A DNA stretch of 64,000 bases from Streptomyces tropicalis. Its GTDB lineage: Bacteria > Actinomycetota > Actinomycetes > Streptomycetales > Streptomycetaceae. The DNA lies in assembly GCF_029269835.1 (NCBI RefSeq), contig NZ_JARJBB010000002.1, positions 372,001 through 436,000 of the forward strand, in the 5' to 3' direction. Positions 1 through 7,869 of the stretch are shown here, in pieces. The translations under genes were made by a program, and so were the position numbers. Positions within the stretch are counted from its first letter, which is position 1; each line of letters opens with the position of its first letter. Below the pieces are notes generated by a model, which made no database searches, was not told the DNA's origin, and saw only the letters and a list, made by a program, of their open reading frames with translations.

Positions 1-2
1 TG

Positions 3-1118
3 CTGTACGGGCGCGAGGCGTACATCGCCGACGAGCTGCAGCGCACCATGCTGCCGGAGACGCTGCCGCGCCCGACGGGCGTCCGGCTGGCCTCCCGCTA
101 CCTGCCCGCCGCGGAGACCGCACGCGTGGGCGGCGACTGGTACGACGCGATCCCGCTGCCCGGCAGCCGGGTCGCGCTGGTCGTCGGCGACGTGATGGGC
201 CACTCCATGACCTCGGCGGCGATCATGGGCCAGCTGCGCACCACCGCGCAGACCCTCGCCGGGCTCGACCTGCCCCCGCAGGAGGTGCTGCACCACCTCG
301 ACGAGCAGGCGCAGCGCCTGGGCACGGACCGCATGGCGACCTGCCTGTACGCGGTCTACGACCCGGTCTCGCACCGGATCACGATCGCCAACGCCGGCCA
401 TCCGCCGCCCGTCCTGCTGCACCTGGGCGGCCGGGCGGAGGTCCTGCGGGTGCCGCCGGGCGCGCCGATCGGTGTGGGCGGCGTCGACTTCGAGGCGGTG
501 GAGTTGGACGCGCCGGCGGGCGCGACGCTGCTGCTGTACACCGACGGGCTGGTGGAGTCGCGGCTGCGGGACGTGTGGACCGGCATAGAGCAGCTGCGCG
601 AGAAGCTCGCCGCGACCGCGCAGCTCACCGGCCCGGACCACCCGCCGCCGCTGGAGGCGCTGTGCGACGAGGTGCTCGACATGCTCGGCCCGGGCGACCG
701 GGACGACGACATCGCGCTGCTCGCCGCCCGCTTCGACGGCATCGCGCCCAGTGACGTGGCGTACTGGTCCCTGGAGCCGGAGGACGCCGCCCCGGGGCGG
801 GCGCGCCGGCTGGCCCGGAGGGCACTGGCCCGGTGGGGTCTGGAGGACCTCACCGACGCGGTGGAACTGCTGGTCAGCGAGGTCGTCACCAATGCCGTGC
901 GCTATGCGTCGCGGCCGGTCACGCTGCGTCTGCTGCGGACCGACGTATTGCGCTGCGAGGTGGGCGACGACGTGCCCCAGCTGCCGCGGCTGCGGCAGGC
1001 GCGGGCCACGGACGAGGGCGGCCGCGGGCTGTACCTGGTGAACCGGCTGGCCCGCCGGTGGGGCGCGACCAGGCTGAGCACCGGAAAAGTGGTGTGGTTC
1101 GAGTTGAACCGCGGCTGA
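3..1118 (+). CDS. SpoIIE-type PP2C phosphatase with C-terminal HATPase domain (5' partial)
   Basis: The reading frame is open from base 3, so the true start lies upstream of the window. The visible part begins in the lead-in to a PP2C/SpoIIE phosphatase domain, with the metal-binding motifs VGGDWYDA and VVGDVMGH, then [16 protein letters not shown] and DDDIALL. After about residue 240 a GHKL ATPase domain of the anti-sigma-factor kinase type follows ([12 protein letters not shown]-box, GGRGLYLVN). Such proteins are common in Streptomyces and act in partner-switching control of sigma factors: the phosphatase acts on an anti-anti-sigma factor and the kinase fold binds a sigma factor or its antagonist. 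The missing N-terminus probably holds sensory GAF/PAS domains; this is inference. Domain calls are firm; the specific partner is unknown. Confidence 0.9.
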   Translation: MYGREAYIADELQRTMLPETLPRPTGVRLASRYLPAAETARVGGDWYDAIPLPGSRVALVVGDVMGHSMTSAAIMGQLRTTAQTLAGLDLPPQEVLHHLDEQAQRLGTDRMATCLYAVYDPVSHRITIANAGHPPPVLLHLGGRAEVLRVPPGAPIGVGGVDFEAVELDAPAGATLLLYTDGLVESRLRDVWTGIEQLREKLAATAQLTGPDHPPPLEALCDEVLDMLGPGDRDDDIALLAARFDGIAPSDVAYWSLEPEDAAPGRARRLARRALARWGLEDLTDAVELLVSEVVTNAVRYASRPVTLRLLRTDVLRCEVGDDVPQLPRLRQARATDEGGRGLYLVNRLARRWGATRLSTGKVVWFELNRG

Positions 1119-1255
1119 CGGGTACCCGGCCGGGACCGCCCCGGGCCGGGCCGCGTCGCGGACCGGTTCCGCCGTTGCCGGTGCGGAGCCGGTCCGGCCG
1201 GCCTCCGGGGTGGGGTGCAGCGACCCGACGACTCACTCCCCGCGGGAGGACGCTC

Positions 1256-2719
1256 GTGACGCAGGAATCCCAGAAGGCCCCGTACACCACGGACAACGTC
1301 GGCATCCCGGTGGAGAGCGACGAGCACTCGCTGACCGTGGGCGCCGACGGGCCGATTCTGCTGCAGGACCACTACCTCATCGAGAAGATGGCCCAGTTCA
1401 ACCGGGAGCGGGTCCCGGAGCGGGTCGTGCACGCCAAGGGCAGCGGCGCGTACGGGTTCTTCGAGGTGACCAACGACGTCAGCCAGTTCACCCGGGCGGA
1501 CCTCTTCCAGCCCGGCCGGCGCACCCCGATGCTGGCGCGCTTCTCGACCGTGGCGGGCGAGCAGGGGTCGCCCGACACCTGGCGCGACCCTCGCGGGTTC
1601 GCGCTGAAGTTCTACACCGGGCACGGCAATTACGACATGGTGGGGAACAACACCCCGGTCTTCTTCGTCCGTGACACGATCAAGTTCCAGGACTTCATCC
1701 GCTCGCAGAAGCGCCACCCGGTCACGGGCCTGCGCAGCAACGACATGCAGTGGGACTTCTGGACGCTGTCCCCGGAGTCGGCGCACCAGGTCGCCTGGCT
1801 GATGGGCGACCGGGGCATCCCGCGGACCTACCGCCACATGAACGGGTACTCCTCGCACACGTACATGTGGATCAACGGCGGCGGCGAGCGGTTCTGGGTG
1901 AAGTACCACTTCAAGACGGACCAGGGCATCGAGTTCCTGACCCAGGCGGACGCCGACGAGCTGGCCGGTTCCGACGCCGACCTGCACCGACGCGACCTGT
2001 TCCGGGCGATCGAGTCGGGGAACGCGCCGAGCTGGAGCCTGAAGGTCCAGATCATGCCGTTCGAGGACGCGGCGGACTACCGGTTCAACCCGTTCGACCT
2101 GACGAAGGTGTGGCCGCACGGCGACTACCCGCTCATCGACGTCGGCCGGATGGTCCTCGACCGCAACCCCGAGGACTACTTCGTCCACATCGAGCAGGCC
2201 GCCTTCGAGCCGTCGAACATGGTGCCCGGGATCGGCCCGTCCCCGGACAAGATGCTGCTGGGCCGGCTGTTCTCCTACCCGGACACCCACCGGTACCGGA
2301 TCGGCCCGAACTACGCCCAGCTCCCGCCGAACCGCCCGCACGCGCCGGTGAACTCCTACGCCAAGGACGGGCCGATGCGCTACGAGCCGGCGCGCACGGC
2401 GATGCCGTACGCGCCGAACTCCTACGGCGGCCCGGCGGCGGACTTCGCCCGCTTCGGCGAGCCGGCGAGCTGGCACACCGCCGGGGAGCTGGTGCGGGAG
2501 GCGTACCGGCCGCACCGCGAGGACGACGACTTCGGCCAGGCGGGCACGCTGGTGCGCCAGGTGCTGGACGACGCGGCGCGGGACCGGCTGGTGTCCAACG
2601 TCAGCGGGCACCTCGCCCAGGACGTGTCCCGGCCCGTCCTGGAGCGGGCGCTGCAGTACTGGCGCTCCATCGACAAGGACCTGGGCGACCGGATCGCGGC
2701 GAGGACGGACCGGGGCTGA
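1256..2719 (+). CDS. monofunctional small-subunit haem catalase
   Basis: Cytoplasmic haem catalase, converting hydrogen peroxide to water and oxygen. The 487-residue length fits the small-subunit class. The distal His lies in VVHAKGSGA, the distal Asn in [10 protein letters not shown], and the proximal haem Tyr in [12 protein letters not shown]. The haem-pocket stretch [14 protein letters not shown] is intact. The GTG start is chosen because a GGGAGGA Shine-Dalgarno sequence lies about 6 bases before it and family homology begins with the VTQES segment; the frame extends further upstream without homology. It stands alone, in the same direction as the preceding phosphatase gene but 137 bp away, and ends at a strong bidirectional terminator. 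It could be called katA or catA, but which catalase paralogue it is cannot be decided from sequence alone. Confidence 0.95.
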   Translation: MTQESQKAPYTTDNVGIPVESDEHSLTVGADGPILLQDHYLIEKMAQFNRERVPERVVHAKGSGAYGFFEVTNDVSQFTRADLFQPGRRTPMLARFSTVAGEQGSPDTWRDPRGFALKFYTGHGNYDMVGNNTPVFFVRDTIKFQDFIRSQKRHPVTGLRSNDMQWDFWTLSPESAHQVAWLMGDRGIPRTYRHMNGYSSHTYMWINGGGERFWVKYHFKTDQGIEFLTQADADELAGSDADLHRRDLFRAIESGNAPSWSLKVQIMPFEDAADYRFNPFDLTKVWPHGDYPLIDVGRMVLDRNPEDYFVHIEQAAFEPSNMVPGIGPSPDKMLLGRLFSYPDTHRYRIGPNYAQLPPNRPHAPVNSYAKDGPMRYEPARTAMPYAPNSYGGPAADFARFGEPASWHTAGELVREAYRPHREDDDFGQAGTLVRQVLDDAARDRLVSNVSGHLAQDVSRPVLERALQYWRSIDKDLGDRIAARTDRG

Positions 2720-2737
2720 CCCGCCCCCGGAGACGGC

Positions 2738-2774
2738 GGTGCGCCCCACCCCCTGATCGGGGGCGGGGCGCACC
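2738..2774. terminator. bidirectional terminator hairpin between catalase and PBP genes
   Basis: Two 16-base arms (2738-2753 and 2759-2774) pair with one mismatch around a 5-base loop. There is no U-tract, as is usual for streptomycete hairpin terminators. It sits between two convergent genes, 19 bp after the catalase stop and 15 bp after the PBP stop. Confidence 0.85.
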
Positions 2775-2788
2775 GGGGTGCGGTCCGG

Positions 2789-5083
2789 TCAGGGCTGGCC
2801 CTGGTCCTGCGGGTTCAGCGGGTTGTCGGAGACGCCGCCGGTGGGCCGCCGGGTCGGCAGTGACCGGGTCGGGGTCGGCGACAGTGTCTCGGACGGGGTG
2901 CCGCTCGGTGTCCCGGAGGGCGTCCCGCTCGGCGACGGCGAGGTCGTCGGCCCGCTGTCGCTGGGCGACGGGGACGGCGACGTGGACGGCGTCGCGGACG
3001 GGGTCGGGGTCGGCGTCGGGGTCGGCTGGACGGCGGCGCCCTGCGTGGTCTGGAGGTCGAACGCGGCCTGGTCCGTGACACCGAAGGTGTAGGCCGCCCA
3101 GACCTCCGCCGGGAAGGTGCCGCCGTTGACGCGGCCGCCGCCGGCGGTCCCGCGCAGCGACACCTGTGCGTGCGGCGGCTTGGCGCCCTCGCCGAACAGG
3201 CCGACCGAGGTGACCAGGTCGGGCGTGTAGCCGGTGAACCATGCGGAGCGGTCCTCGTCGGAGGTTCCCGTCTTGCCCGCGACCTCCTGGCCGTTGCGCG
3301 CGGGGTTTCGGGCCACCGAGTCCCTGGCGGTGCCGTCATCGACCACGCCGGTCAGCACCGAGGTGACCGTGTCGGCGGTGTTGCGGCTGATCACCTGGCC
3401 GCCGATCGGGTCGGGCATGGTGACCACGCGGTTCTTCAGCACGGCCTTGGCGACCACGCCGGGCGTGACCTTCCTGCCGTGGTTGTCGAGCGTCGCGTAG
3501 ATGCCGGCCATCTCCAGCGGGCTCGCGCCCATGGACCCCAGGGTCTGCGCGGGAACGGCCTGCATGCCCTTGGTGTCCATGCCGAGCCTGCCGGCGGTGC
3601 TCATCACCCGGTCCATGCCCACGTCCACGCCCATCTGCGCGAAGACGGAGTTCACGGACTGGTTCATCGCCTGCTGGACGGTGATGTGGCCGTAGTCGTG
3701 CTGGTCCTCGTTGGGCGGGTGGAAGCCGACCGGGGCGCCGTGGTCCAGGACCTGGCGGCCGCTCGTGCCGTCGTAGACGGTGTTGGCGTTGATCGGACGG
3801 CCGTCCTGGGTCTGCGCGCTCCCCTCCAGGGCGGAGGCGAAGATCAGCGGCTTGAAGGTCGACGCGGGCTGGTAGTCGCGGCGGGTGGCGTTGTTCACGT
3901 AGTGCTTGAAGTAGTCCTGCCCGCCGTAGAGGGCGACGACCTTCCCGGTCTTCGGGTCCACGGAGGCGGCGCCCGCCTGGACGTCGGCGTCGACCGACCG
4001 CTGCTTCGGGTCGAGCCTGCTGGTGAGCTGCGCCTTGACCGACCGCTCCAGCACCTTCTGCTTCCGGGGGTCGATGTTGAGCGTGATGGTCCAGCCCCGG
4101 TCGACGACCGCGCTCTCCGCCTGGGTGGCGGTCATGCCCTGCTCGTCCATCAGCCGCTTCTCCAGCTGCTGGTTGGCGAGCCGGACGAGGTAGCCCTTCT
4201 GGCCCTCCTCGCCGGGCGTGCCCTTGGGGTCCTTCGGGACGGGGAACTTCATGCCCTGGCGTTCGGAGGCGCCCAGCCAGCCCTGCTTGACCATGTTGTC
4301 CAGGACGTAGTTCCAGCGGGCCTGGACCAGCTTCTTGCCGACCGGACCGGCCGCGGCCCAGTCGTACTGGCTCGGCGCCTGGAGCAGCGCGGCGAGGTAG
4401 GCGCCCTCCCCGACCGTGAGCCGGTCGGCGTCCTTGCGGTAGTAGGCCTGCGCGGCGGCCTGGATGCCGTAGGCGTTGCGGCCGTAGTAGCTGGTGTTGA
4501 TGTAGCCCGCGAGGATGGCGTCCTTGGACATCTGGCGGTCCACCTTCAGGGAGATGACCATCTCCTTGAGCTTGCGGGTGACCGTCTGGTCCTGGTTCAG
4601 GTAGTAGTTCTTGACGTACTGCTGGGTGATCGTGGAGCCGCCCTGCGTGCCCTTGCCGGTGAGGGTGTTGACCACACCGCGGAGGGTGCCCTTCAGGTCG
4701 ATGCCGGAGTCGTGGTAGAAGGTCTTGTTCTCGGCCGCGACGAAAGTGCGCTGGACCGGCTTGGGCACCTTGGACAGGTCGACGCTCTCGCGGTTGACCT
4801 CGCCGACGCGGGCCATGACGGAGCCGTTGCTGTACTTGTAGACGTTGCTCTCCTGCCGCGCCGCCGCGTTGCCCTGGGGCACGTCGACGACCAGGTACAG
4901 CACGACGAAGCCGCCGATGCCGAGCAGGCACAGCCCGAGGAACGTGCCGAGGATCTTCTTCCAGGTGAAGAGCCTGCGTATGCCGCTGCTCCCGGTGCCG
5001 ACGGCCGCGCTCGACGTGCGGCGTCCGGGCGCCGCGCGGCGGGCGCTGCGCTGCCGCGCTCGTCTTTCTTCCGCTCGTCCCAT
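2789..5083 (-). CDS. class A penicillin-binding protein (bifunctional transglycosylase/transpeptidase)
   Basis: Membrane-anchored peptidoglycan synthase of 764 residues. A basic cytoplasmic tail (1-42) is followed by one membrane helix (43-66). The GT51 glycosyltransferase domain has catalytic Glu118 in AENKTFYHD and the QGGSTITQQ motif at 147-155. The transpeptidase domain carries the three penicillin-binding motifs: SxxK (S408-K411), SxN (S476-N478) and KTG (604-606). The last 85 or so residues are a low-complexity Pro/Ser/Thr tail typical of actinomycete class A PBPs, probably spanning the wall. It is a single-gene unit divergent from the SPFH gene; 256 bp of upstream DNA hold its promoter. 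All catalytic residues are present, so it should be active. Confidence 0.96.
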   Translation of the reverse strand: MGRAEERRARQRSARRAAPGRRTSSAAVGTGSSGIRRLFTWKKILGTFLGLCLLGIGGFVVLYLVVDVPQGNAAARQESNVYKYSNGSVMARVGEVNRESVDLSKVPKPVQRTFVAAENKTFYHDSGIDLKGTLRGVVNTLTGKGTQGGSTITQQYVKNYYLNQDQTVTRKLKEMVISLKVDRQMSKDAILAGYINTSYYGRNAYGIQAAAQAYYRKDADRLTVGEGAYLAALLQAPSQYDWAAAGPVGKKLVQARWNYVLDNMVKQGWLGASERQGMKFPVPKDPKGTPGEEGQKGYLVRLANQQLEKRLMDEQGMTATQAESAVVDRGWTITLNIDPRKQKVLERSVKAQLTSRLDPKQRSVDADVQAGAASVDPKTGKVVALYGGQDYFKHYVNNATRRDYQPASTFKPLIFASALEGSAQTQDGRPINANTVYDGTSGRQVLDHGAPVGFHPPNEDQHDYGHITVQQAMNQSVNSVFAQMGVDVGMDRVMSTAGRLGMDTKGMQAVPAQTLGSMGASPLEMAGIYATLDNHGRKVTPGVVAKAVLKNRVVTMPDPIGGQVISRNTADTVTSVLTGVVDDGTARDSVARNPARNGQEVAGKTGTSDEDRSAWFTGYTPDLVTSVGLFGEGAKPPHAQVSLRGTAGGGRVNGGTFPAEVWAAYTFGVTDQAAFDLQTTQGAAVQPTPTPTPTPSATPSTSPSPSPSDSGPTTSPSPSGTPSGTPSGTPSETLSPTPTRSLPTRRPTGGVSDNPLNPQDQGQP

Positions 5084-5266
5084 GGGTCCGTCCGCTCCGC
5101 TCCGTCTCGGGTGTCTCTGGGGTACGTGGGTCAGGTCAGCTCAGAAAGCTAACACCGCCCACTCGGACAAAGGGCCCGGGATCCGCTCTTTTACGGACGT
5201 GACAATCAGCACCCGTGCCAACGGAACCGACGCCCCAGGGGCCCGAAGGGTTGCCGTGACCCCAAA

Positions 5267-5286
5267 AAGTGCTATCACTTAGATAG
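5267..5286. promoter_or_regulatory. overlapping inverted repeats, candidate operator of the SPFH operon
   Basis: AAGTG-CTAT-CACTT (5267-5280) overlaps CTATC-ACTTA-GATAG (5272-5286), an AT-rich patch in otherwise GC-rich DNA, 54 bp before the SPFH start codon. Two interlocked palindromes look like a repressor site. GntR-type (YtrA-like) or ribbon-helix-helix binding is possible, and the second gene of the operon encodes a ribbon-helix-helix protein. The binder is inferred, not seen. Confidence 0.5.
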
Positions 5287-5339
5287 AACGGTGCCATCGG
5301 ACCGACGATCGCACCGCACGGACGAAACGGGGGACCTCC

Positions 5340-6275
5340 ATGTCCACGCATCACTCCGCGGCCGCCGCGGACCTGCCCGAGATGCCCGCACCGCGCGTCC
5401 GGGAAGTACCGGCCCGCAGCATCGGCGGCGGACTCGCCCTGCTGCTGGGCCTGGCCGGGCTGCTGCTCGCCGCCGCCCTGGTGGCGGGGGCGACGACGGT
5501 CACCGCGGGCGGACCCGAGGCCGCGCTGATCGTCCTGGGCGTCCTGATCGGCATCGCCGCCTTCCTCGCCATGTGCGGACTGAACATGGTGGCGCCGGGC
5601 GAGGCCCGCGTGGTGCAGCTCTTCGGGCGGTACCGCGGCACGATCCGCGAGGACGGCCTGCGCTGGGTGAACCCCTTCACCTCCCGGCACCGGATCTCCA
5701 CCCGCGTCCGCAACCACGAGACCGCCGTGCTCAAGGTCAACGACGCCTACGGCAACCCCATCGAGCTGGCCGCGGTCGTGGTGTGGAAGGTGCAGGACAC
5801 CGCGCAGGCCACCTTCGAGGTGGACGACTTCCTGGAGTTCGTCTCCACCCAGACCGAGGCCGCCGTGCGGCACATCGCCATCGAGTACCCCTACGACGCC
5901 CACGACGAGGACGGGCTGTCGCTGCGCGGCAACGCCGAGGAGATCACCGAGAAGCTCGCCGCCGAACTGCACGCGCGCGTGGACGCGGCCGGGGTGCGGA
6001 TCATCGAGTCGCGCTTCACGCATCTCGCGTACGCTCCCGAGATCGCCTCGGCGATGCTCCAGCGCCAGCAGGCCGGCGCGGTCGTCGCCGCCCGGCGGGA
6101 GATCGTCGAGGGAGCGGTCGGCATGGTCGAGGCGGCGCTCGCCCGCATCTCCGAGCGGGAGATCGTGGAGCTGGACGAGGAACGGAAGGCGGCGATGGTG
6201 TCCAACCTGATGGTCGTGCTGTGCGGGGACCGCGCCCCGCAGCCCGTCCTGAACACCGGGACGCTCTACCAGTGA
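5340..6275 (+). CDS. SPFH/band 7 domain membrane protein
   Basis: A 311-residue protein with two N-terminal hydrophobic helices (about 27-52 and 60-82) followed by an SPFH (stomatin/prohibitin/flotillin/HflK) domain from about residue 88. Features include the [15 protein letters not shown] entry strand, [12 protein letters not shown], and the helical segment rich in Ala, Glu and Arg near the end. SPFH proteins form membrane-associated oligomers that organise lipids or regulate proteases; the precise role here is unknown. The ATG is supported by a GGGGACC-type ribosome site. It overlaps the next gene by 4 bases (GTGA), so the two are translationally coupled. An operator-like AT-rich palindrome precedes it. 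Confidence 0.9.
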   Translation: MSTHHSAAAADLPEMPAPRVREVPARSIGGGLALLLGLAGLLLAAALVAGATTVTAGGPEAALIVLGVLIGIAAFLAMCGLNMVAPGEARVVQLFGRYRGTIREDGLRWVNPFTSRHRISTRVRNHETAVLKVNDAYGNPIELAAVVVWKVQDTAQATFEVDDFLEFVSTQTEAAVRHIAIEYPYDAHDEDGLSLRGNAEEITEKLAAELHARVDAAGVRIIESRFTHLAYAPEIASAMLQRQQAGAVVAARREIVEGAVGMVEAALARISEREIVELDEERKAAMVSNLMVVLCGDRAPQPVLNTGTLYQ

Positions 6276-6520
6276 CGGACTCCGGCGAGGGTGCCGCGCC
6301 CAAGCGCCGGCCGCAGCAGCGCAAGCAGGTGCTGCTGCGGCTGGACCCGTCGGTCCACGACGCCCTGGCTCGCTGGGCGTCGGACGAACTGCGGTCGGCG
6401 AACGCGCAGATCGAGTTCCTGCTGCGGCGCGCGCTCGCGGAGGCGGGCCGGCTGCCCGGCGAGGCGGGACCGCTGCCCCGCCGCGGCCGCCCCCCGGGAA
6501 GCCCGCCCCGGCCCCAGTAG
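6272..6520 (+). CDS. small ribbon-helix-helix (Arc/HicB-antitoxin-like) DNA-binding protein
   Basis: 82 residues, starting with GTG inside the stop of the SPFH gene. After a basic start (KRRPQQRKQ), residues 14-50 fit a ribbon-helix-helix fold: the beta strand QVLLRLDP, then two helices (SVHDALARWASDEL and NAQIEFLLRRALAEAG). The VLLRLDPSVHDALARWA pattern is that of antitoxin-type RHH proteins which dimerise and bind short palindromes. The tail is Pro/Arg-rich. It may autoregulate the operon through the palindromes upstream of the SPFH gene. No toxin gene is adjacent, so an antitoxin role is not supported. The frame is open far upstream, but homology and coupling favour this start. Confidence 0.8.
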   Translation: MTDSGEGAAPKRRPQQRKQVLLRLDPSVHDALARWASDELRSANAQIEFLLRRALAEAGRLPGEAGPLPRRGRPPGSPPRPQ

Positions 6521-6610
6521 CGCCGGCACCGGCCCGGCCGCCGTGGCGAAACCGTGACAACCGTCCGCGACCTGCGCCGCCGCGCTCCCCGCGGCGAGCT
6601 GTGCACCCAC

Positions 6611-6643
6611 GTATACACACAGCGTATACACCGTGTGTAGAGT
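6611..6643 (+). promoter_or_regulatory. padR promoter with tandem operator repeats, likely leaderless transcript
   Basis: Two direct copies of GTATACAC (6611-6618, 6624-6631) are followed by GTGTGTA, giving interrupted TACAC/GTGTA symmetry typical of PadR operators. A TAGAGT -10 box (6638-6643, TANNNT) ends six bases before the A of the padR ATG, so transcription probably starts at the ATG itself. No useful Shine-Dalgarno spacing exists. Autorepression by PadR is inferred. Confidence 0.6.
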
Positions 6644-6649
6644 GAGGTC

Positions 6650-7174
6650 ATGTCCATCGGTCACACCCTTCTGGGGCTCCTGGAGTCCGGGCCGCGCCAC
6701 GGCTACGACCTCAAGCGCGCCTTCGACGAGAAGTTCGGTCACGACCGGCCGCTGCACTACGGCCAGGTCTACTCGACGATGTCCCGGCTGCTGAAGCACG
6801 GGCTCGTCGAGGTCGACGGCATCGAGGCCGGGGACGGCCCCGAGCGCAAGCGGTACGCGATCACCGAGGCCGGGATCACCGACGTGGCGCAGTGGCTGGC
6901 CACCCCGGAGAAGCCCGAGCCGTACCTCCAGTCGGCCCTCTACACCAAGGTCGTCCTGGCGCTGCTCACCCACCGGGACGCCGCCGACATCCTCGACATC
7001 CAGCGCGCCGAGCACCTGCGCAGCATGCGCATCCTCACCGACCGCAAGCGCCGCGGCGACCTCGCGGACCAGCTCATCTGCGACCACGCGCTGTTCCACC
7101 TCGAGGCCGACCTGCGCTGGCTGGAGCTGACCGCCGCCCGCCTGGACCGGCTCCGCGAGGCGGTGACCGCATGA
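6650..7174 (+). CDS. PadR-family transcriptional repressor
   Basis: 174 residues. The N-terminal winged helix begins at HTLLGLLESGPRHGYDL and contains HYGQVYSTMSRLLKHGLVE, the PadR recognition helix and wing. A C-terminal helical region, about 90-170, fits the dimerisation domain of the longer PadR (Vir-type) class. PadR proteins commonly repress an adjacent exporter operon and are released by a small ligand. The gene overlaps the ABC ATPase gene by ATGA, and that gene overlaps the permease gene likewise, so all three form one operon. The leaderless promoter carries repeated GTATACAC boxes, suggesting autoregulation. The ligand cannot be predicted. Confidence 0.93.
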   Translation: MSIGHTLLGLLESGPRHGYDLKRAFDEKFGHDRPLHYGQVYSTMSRLLKHGLVEVDGIEAGDGPERKRYAITEAGITDVAQWLATPEKPEPYLQSALYTKVVLALLTHRDAADILDIQRAEHLRSMRILTDRKRRGDLADQLICDHALFHLEADLRWLELTAARLDRLREAVTA

Positions 7175-7869
7175 CCGCCACCGCACCGCCGCCCGGCTCC
7201 CTGCTCGCCGCCGCGGACCTGCGCAAGGTCTACGGCCCCACCACCGCACTCGACGGCGCCGCGTTCTCCCTCCACCCCGGCGAGATCGTCGCCGTCATGG
7301 GCCCCTCCGGTTCCGGCAAGTCCACCCTGCTGCACTGCCTCGCCGGGATCGTCACCCCCGACTCCGGCACCGTCACCTACGACGGGCGGGAGCTGTCGGC
7401 CATGACCGACGCCGGGCGCAGCGCGCTGCGCCGCTCGGAGTTCGGCTTCGTCTTCCAGTTCGGCCGGCTCGTGCCCGAACTCACCTGTGTGGAGAACGTC
7501 GCCCTGCCGCTGCGGCTGAACGGCACCTCCCGCAGGGAGGCCGAGCGGGCCGCGCTCTCCTGGATGGAGCGGCTGGAGGTGGCCGACCTGGGCCGCAAGC
7601 GGCCCGGCGAGGTGTCCGGCGGACAGGGCCAGCGGATCGCCGTCGCGCGGGCGCTGGCCACCCGGCCGCGCGTGCTGTTCGCCGACGAGCCGACCGGCGC
7701 GCTCGACTCCCTCAACGGGGAGCGGGTGATGGAGCTCCTCACCGAGGCGGCCCGGTCCGCGGGCGCCGCCGTCGTCCTCGTCACGCACGAGGCCCGGGTG
7801 GCGGCGTACTCGGACCGCGAGGTCGTCGTGCGGGACGGCCGCTCCCGCGACATGGAGCGGCTCGTATGA
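7171..7869 (+). CDS. ABC transporter ATP-binding protein (LolD/MacB type)
   Basis: 232 residues with a complete nucleotide-binding domain: Walker A GPSGSGKST, Q-loop FQFGRLVPELT, signature SGGQGQR, Walker B VLFADEPTGALD and H-loop VLVTHEARV. The VENVALPLRL segment and EPTGALDS follow the LolD/MacB/FtsE pattern of ATPases that drive FtsX-type mechanotransmission permeases rather than classic import. The ATG overlaps the padR stop by ATGA and its own stop overlaps the permease start. It acts at the inner face of the membrane with the next protein. Likely role is export of, or resistance to, a membrane-active compound; this is inference from the PadR link. Confidence 0.93.
   Translation: MTATAPPPGSLLAAADLRKVYGPTTALDGAAFSLHPGEIVAVMGPSGSGKSTLLHCLAGIVTPDSGTVTYDGRELSAMTDAGRSALRRSEFGFVFQFGRLVPELTCVENVALPLRLNGTSRREAERAALSWMERLEVADLGRKRPGEVSGGQGQRIAVARALATRPRVLFADEPTGALDSLNGERVMELLTEAARSAGAAVVLVTHEARVAAYSDREVVVRDGRSRDMERLV

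Noticed and set aside
6272..6520. HicB-like antitoxin of a toxin-antitoxin pair
   Set aside because: The protein has a ribbon-helix-helix fold, but no toxin-type gene is adjacent; its partner is the SPFH gene.
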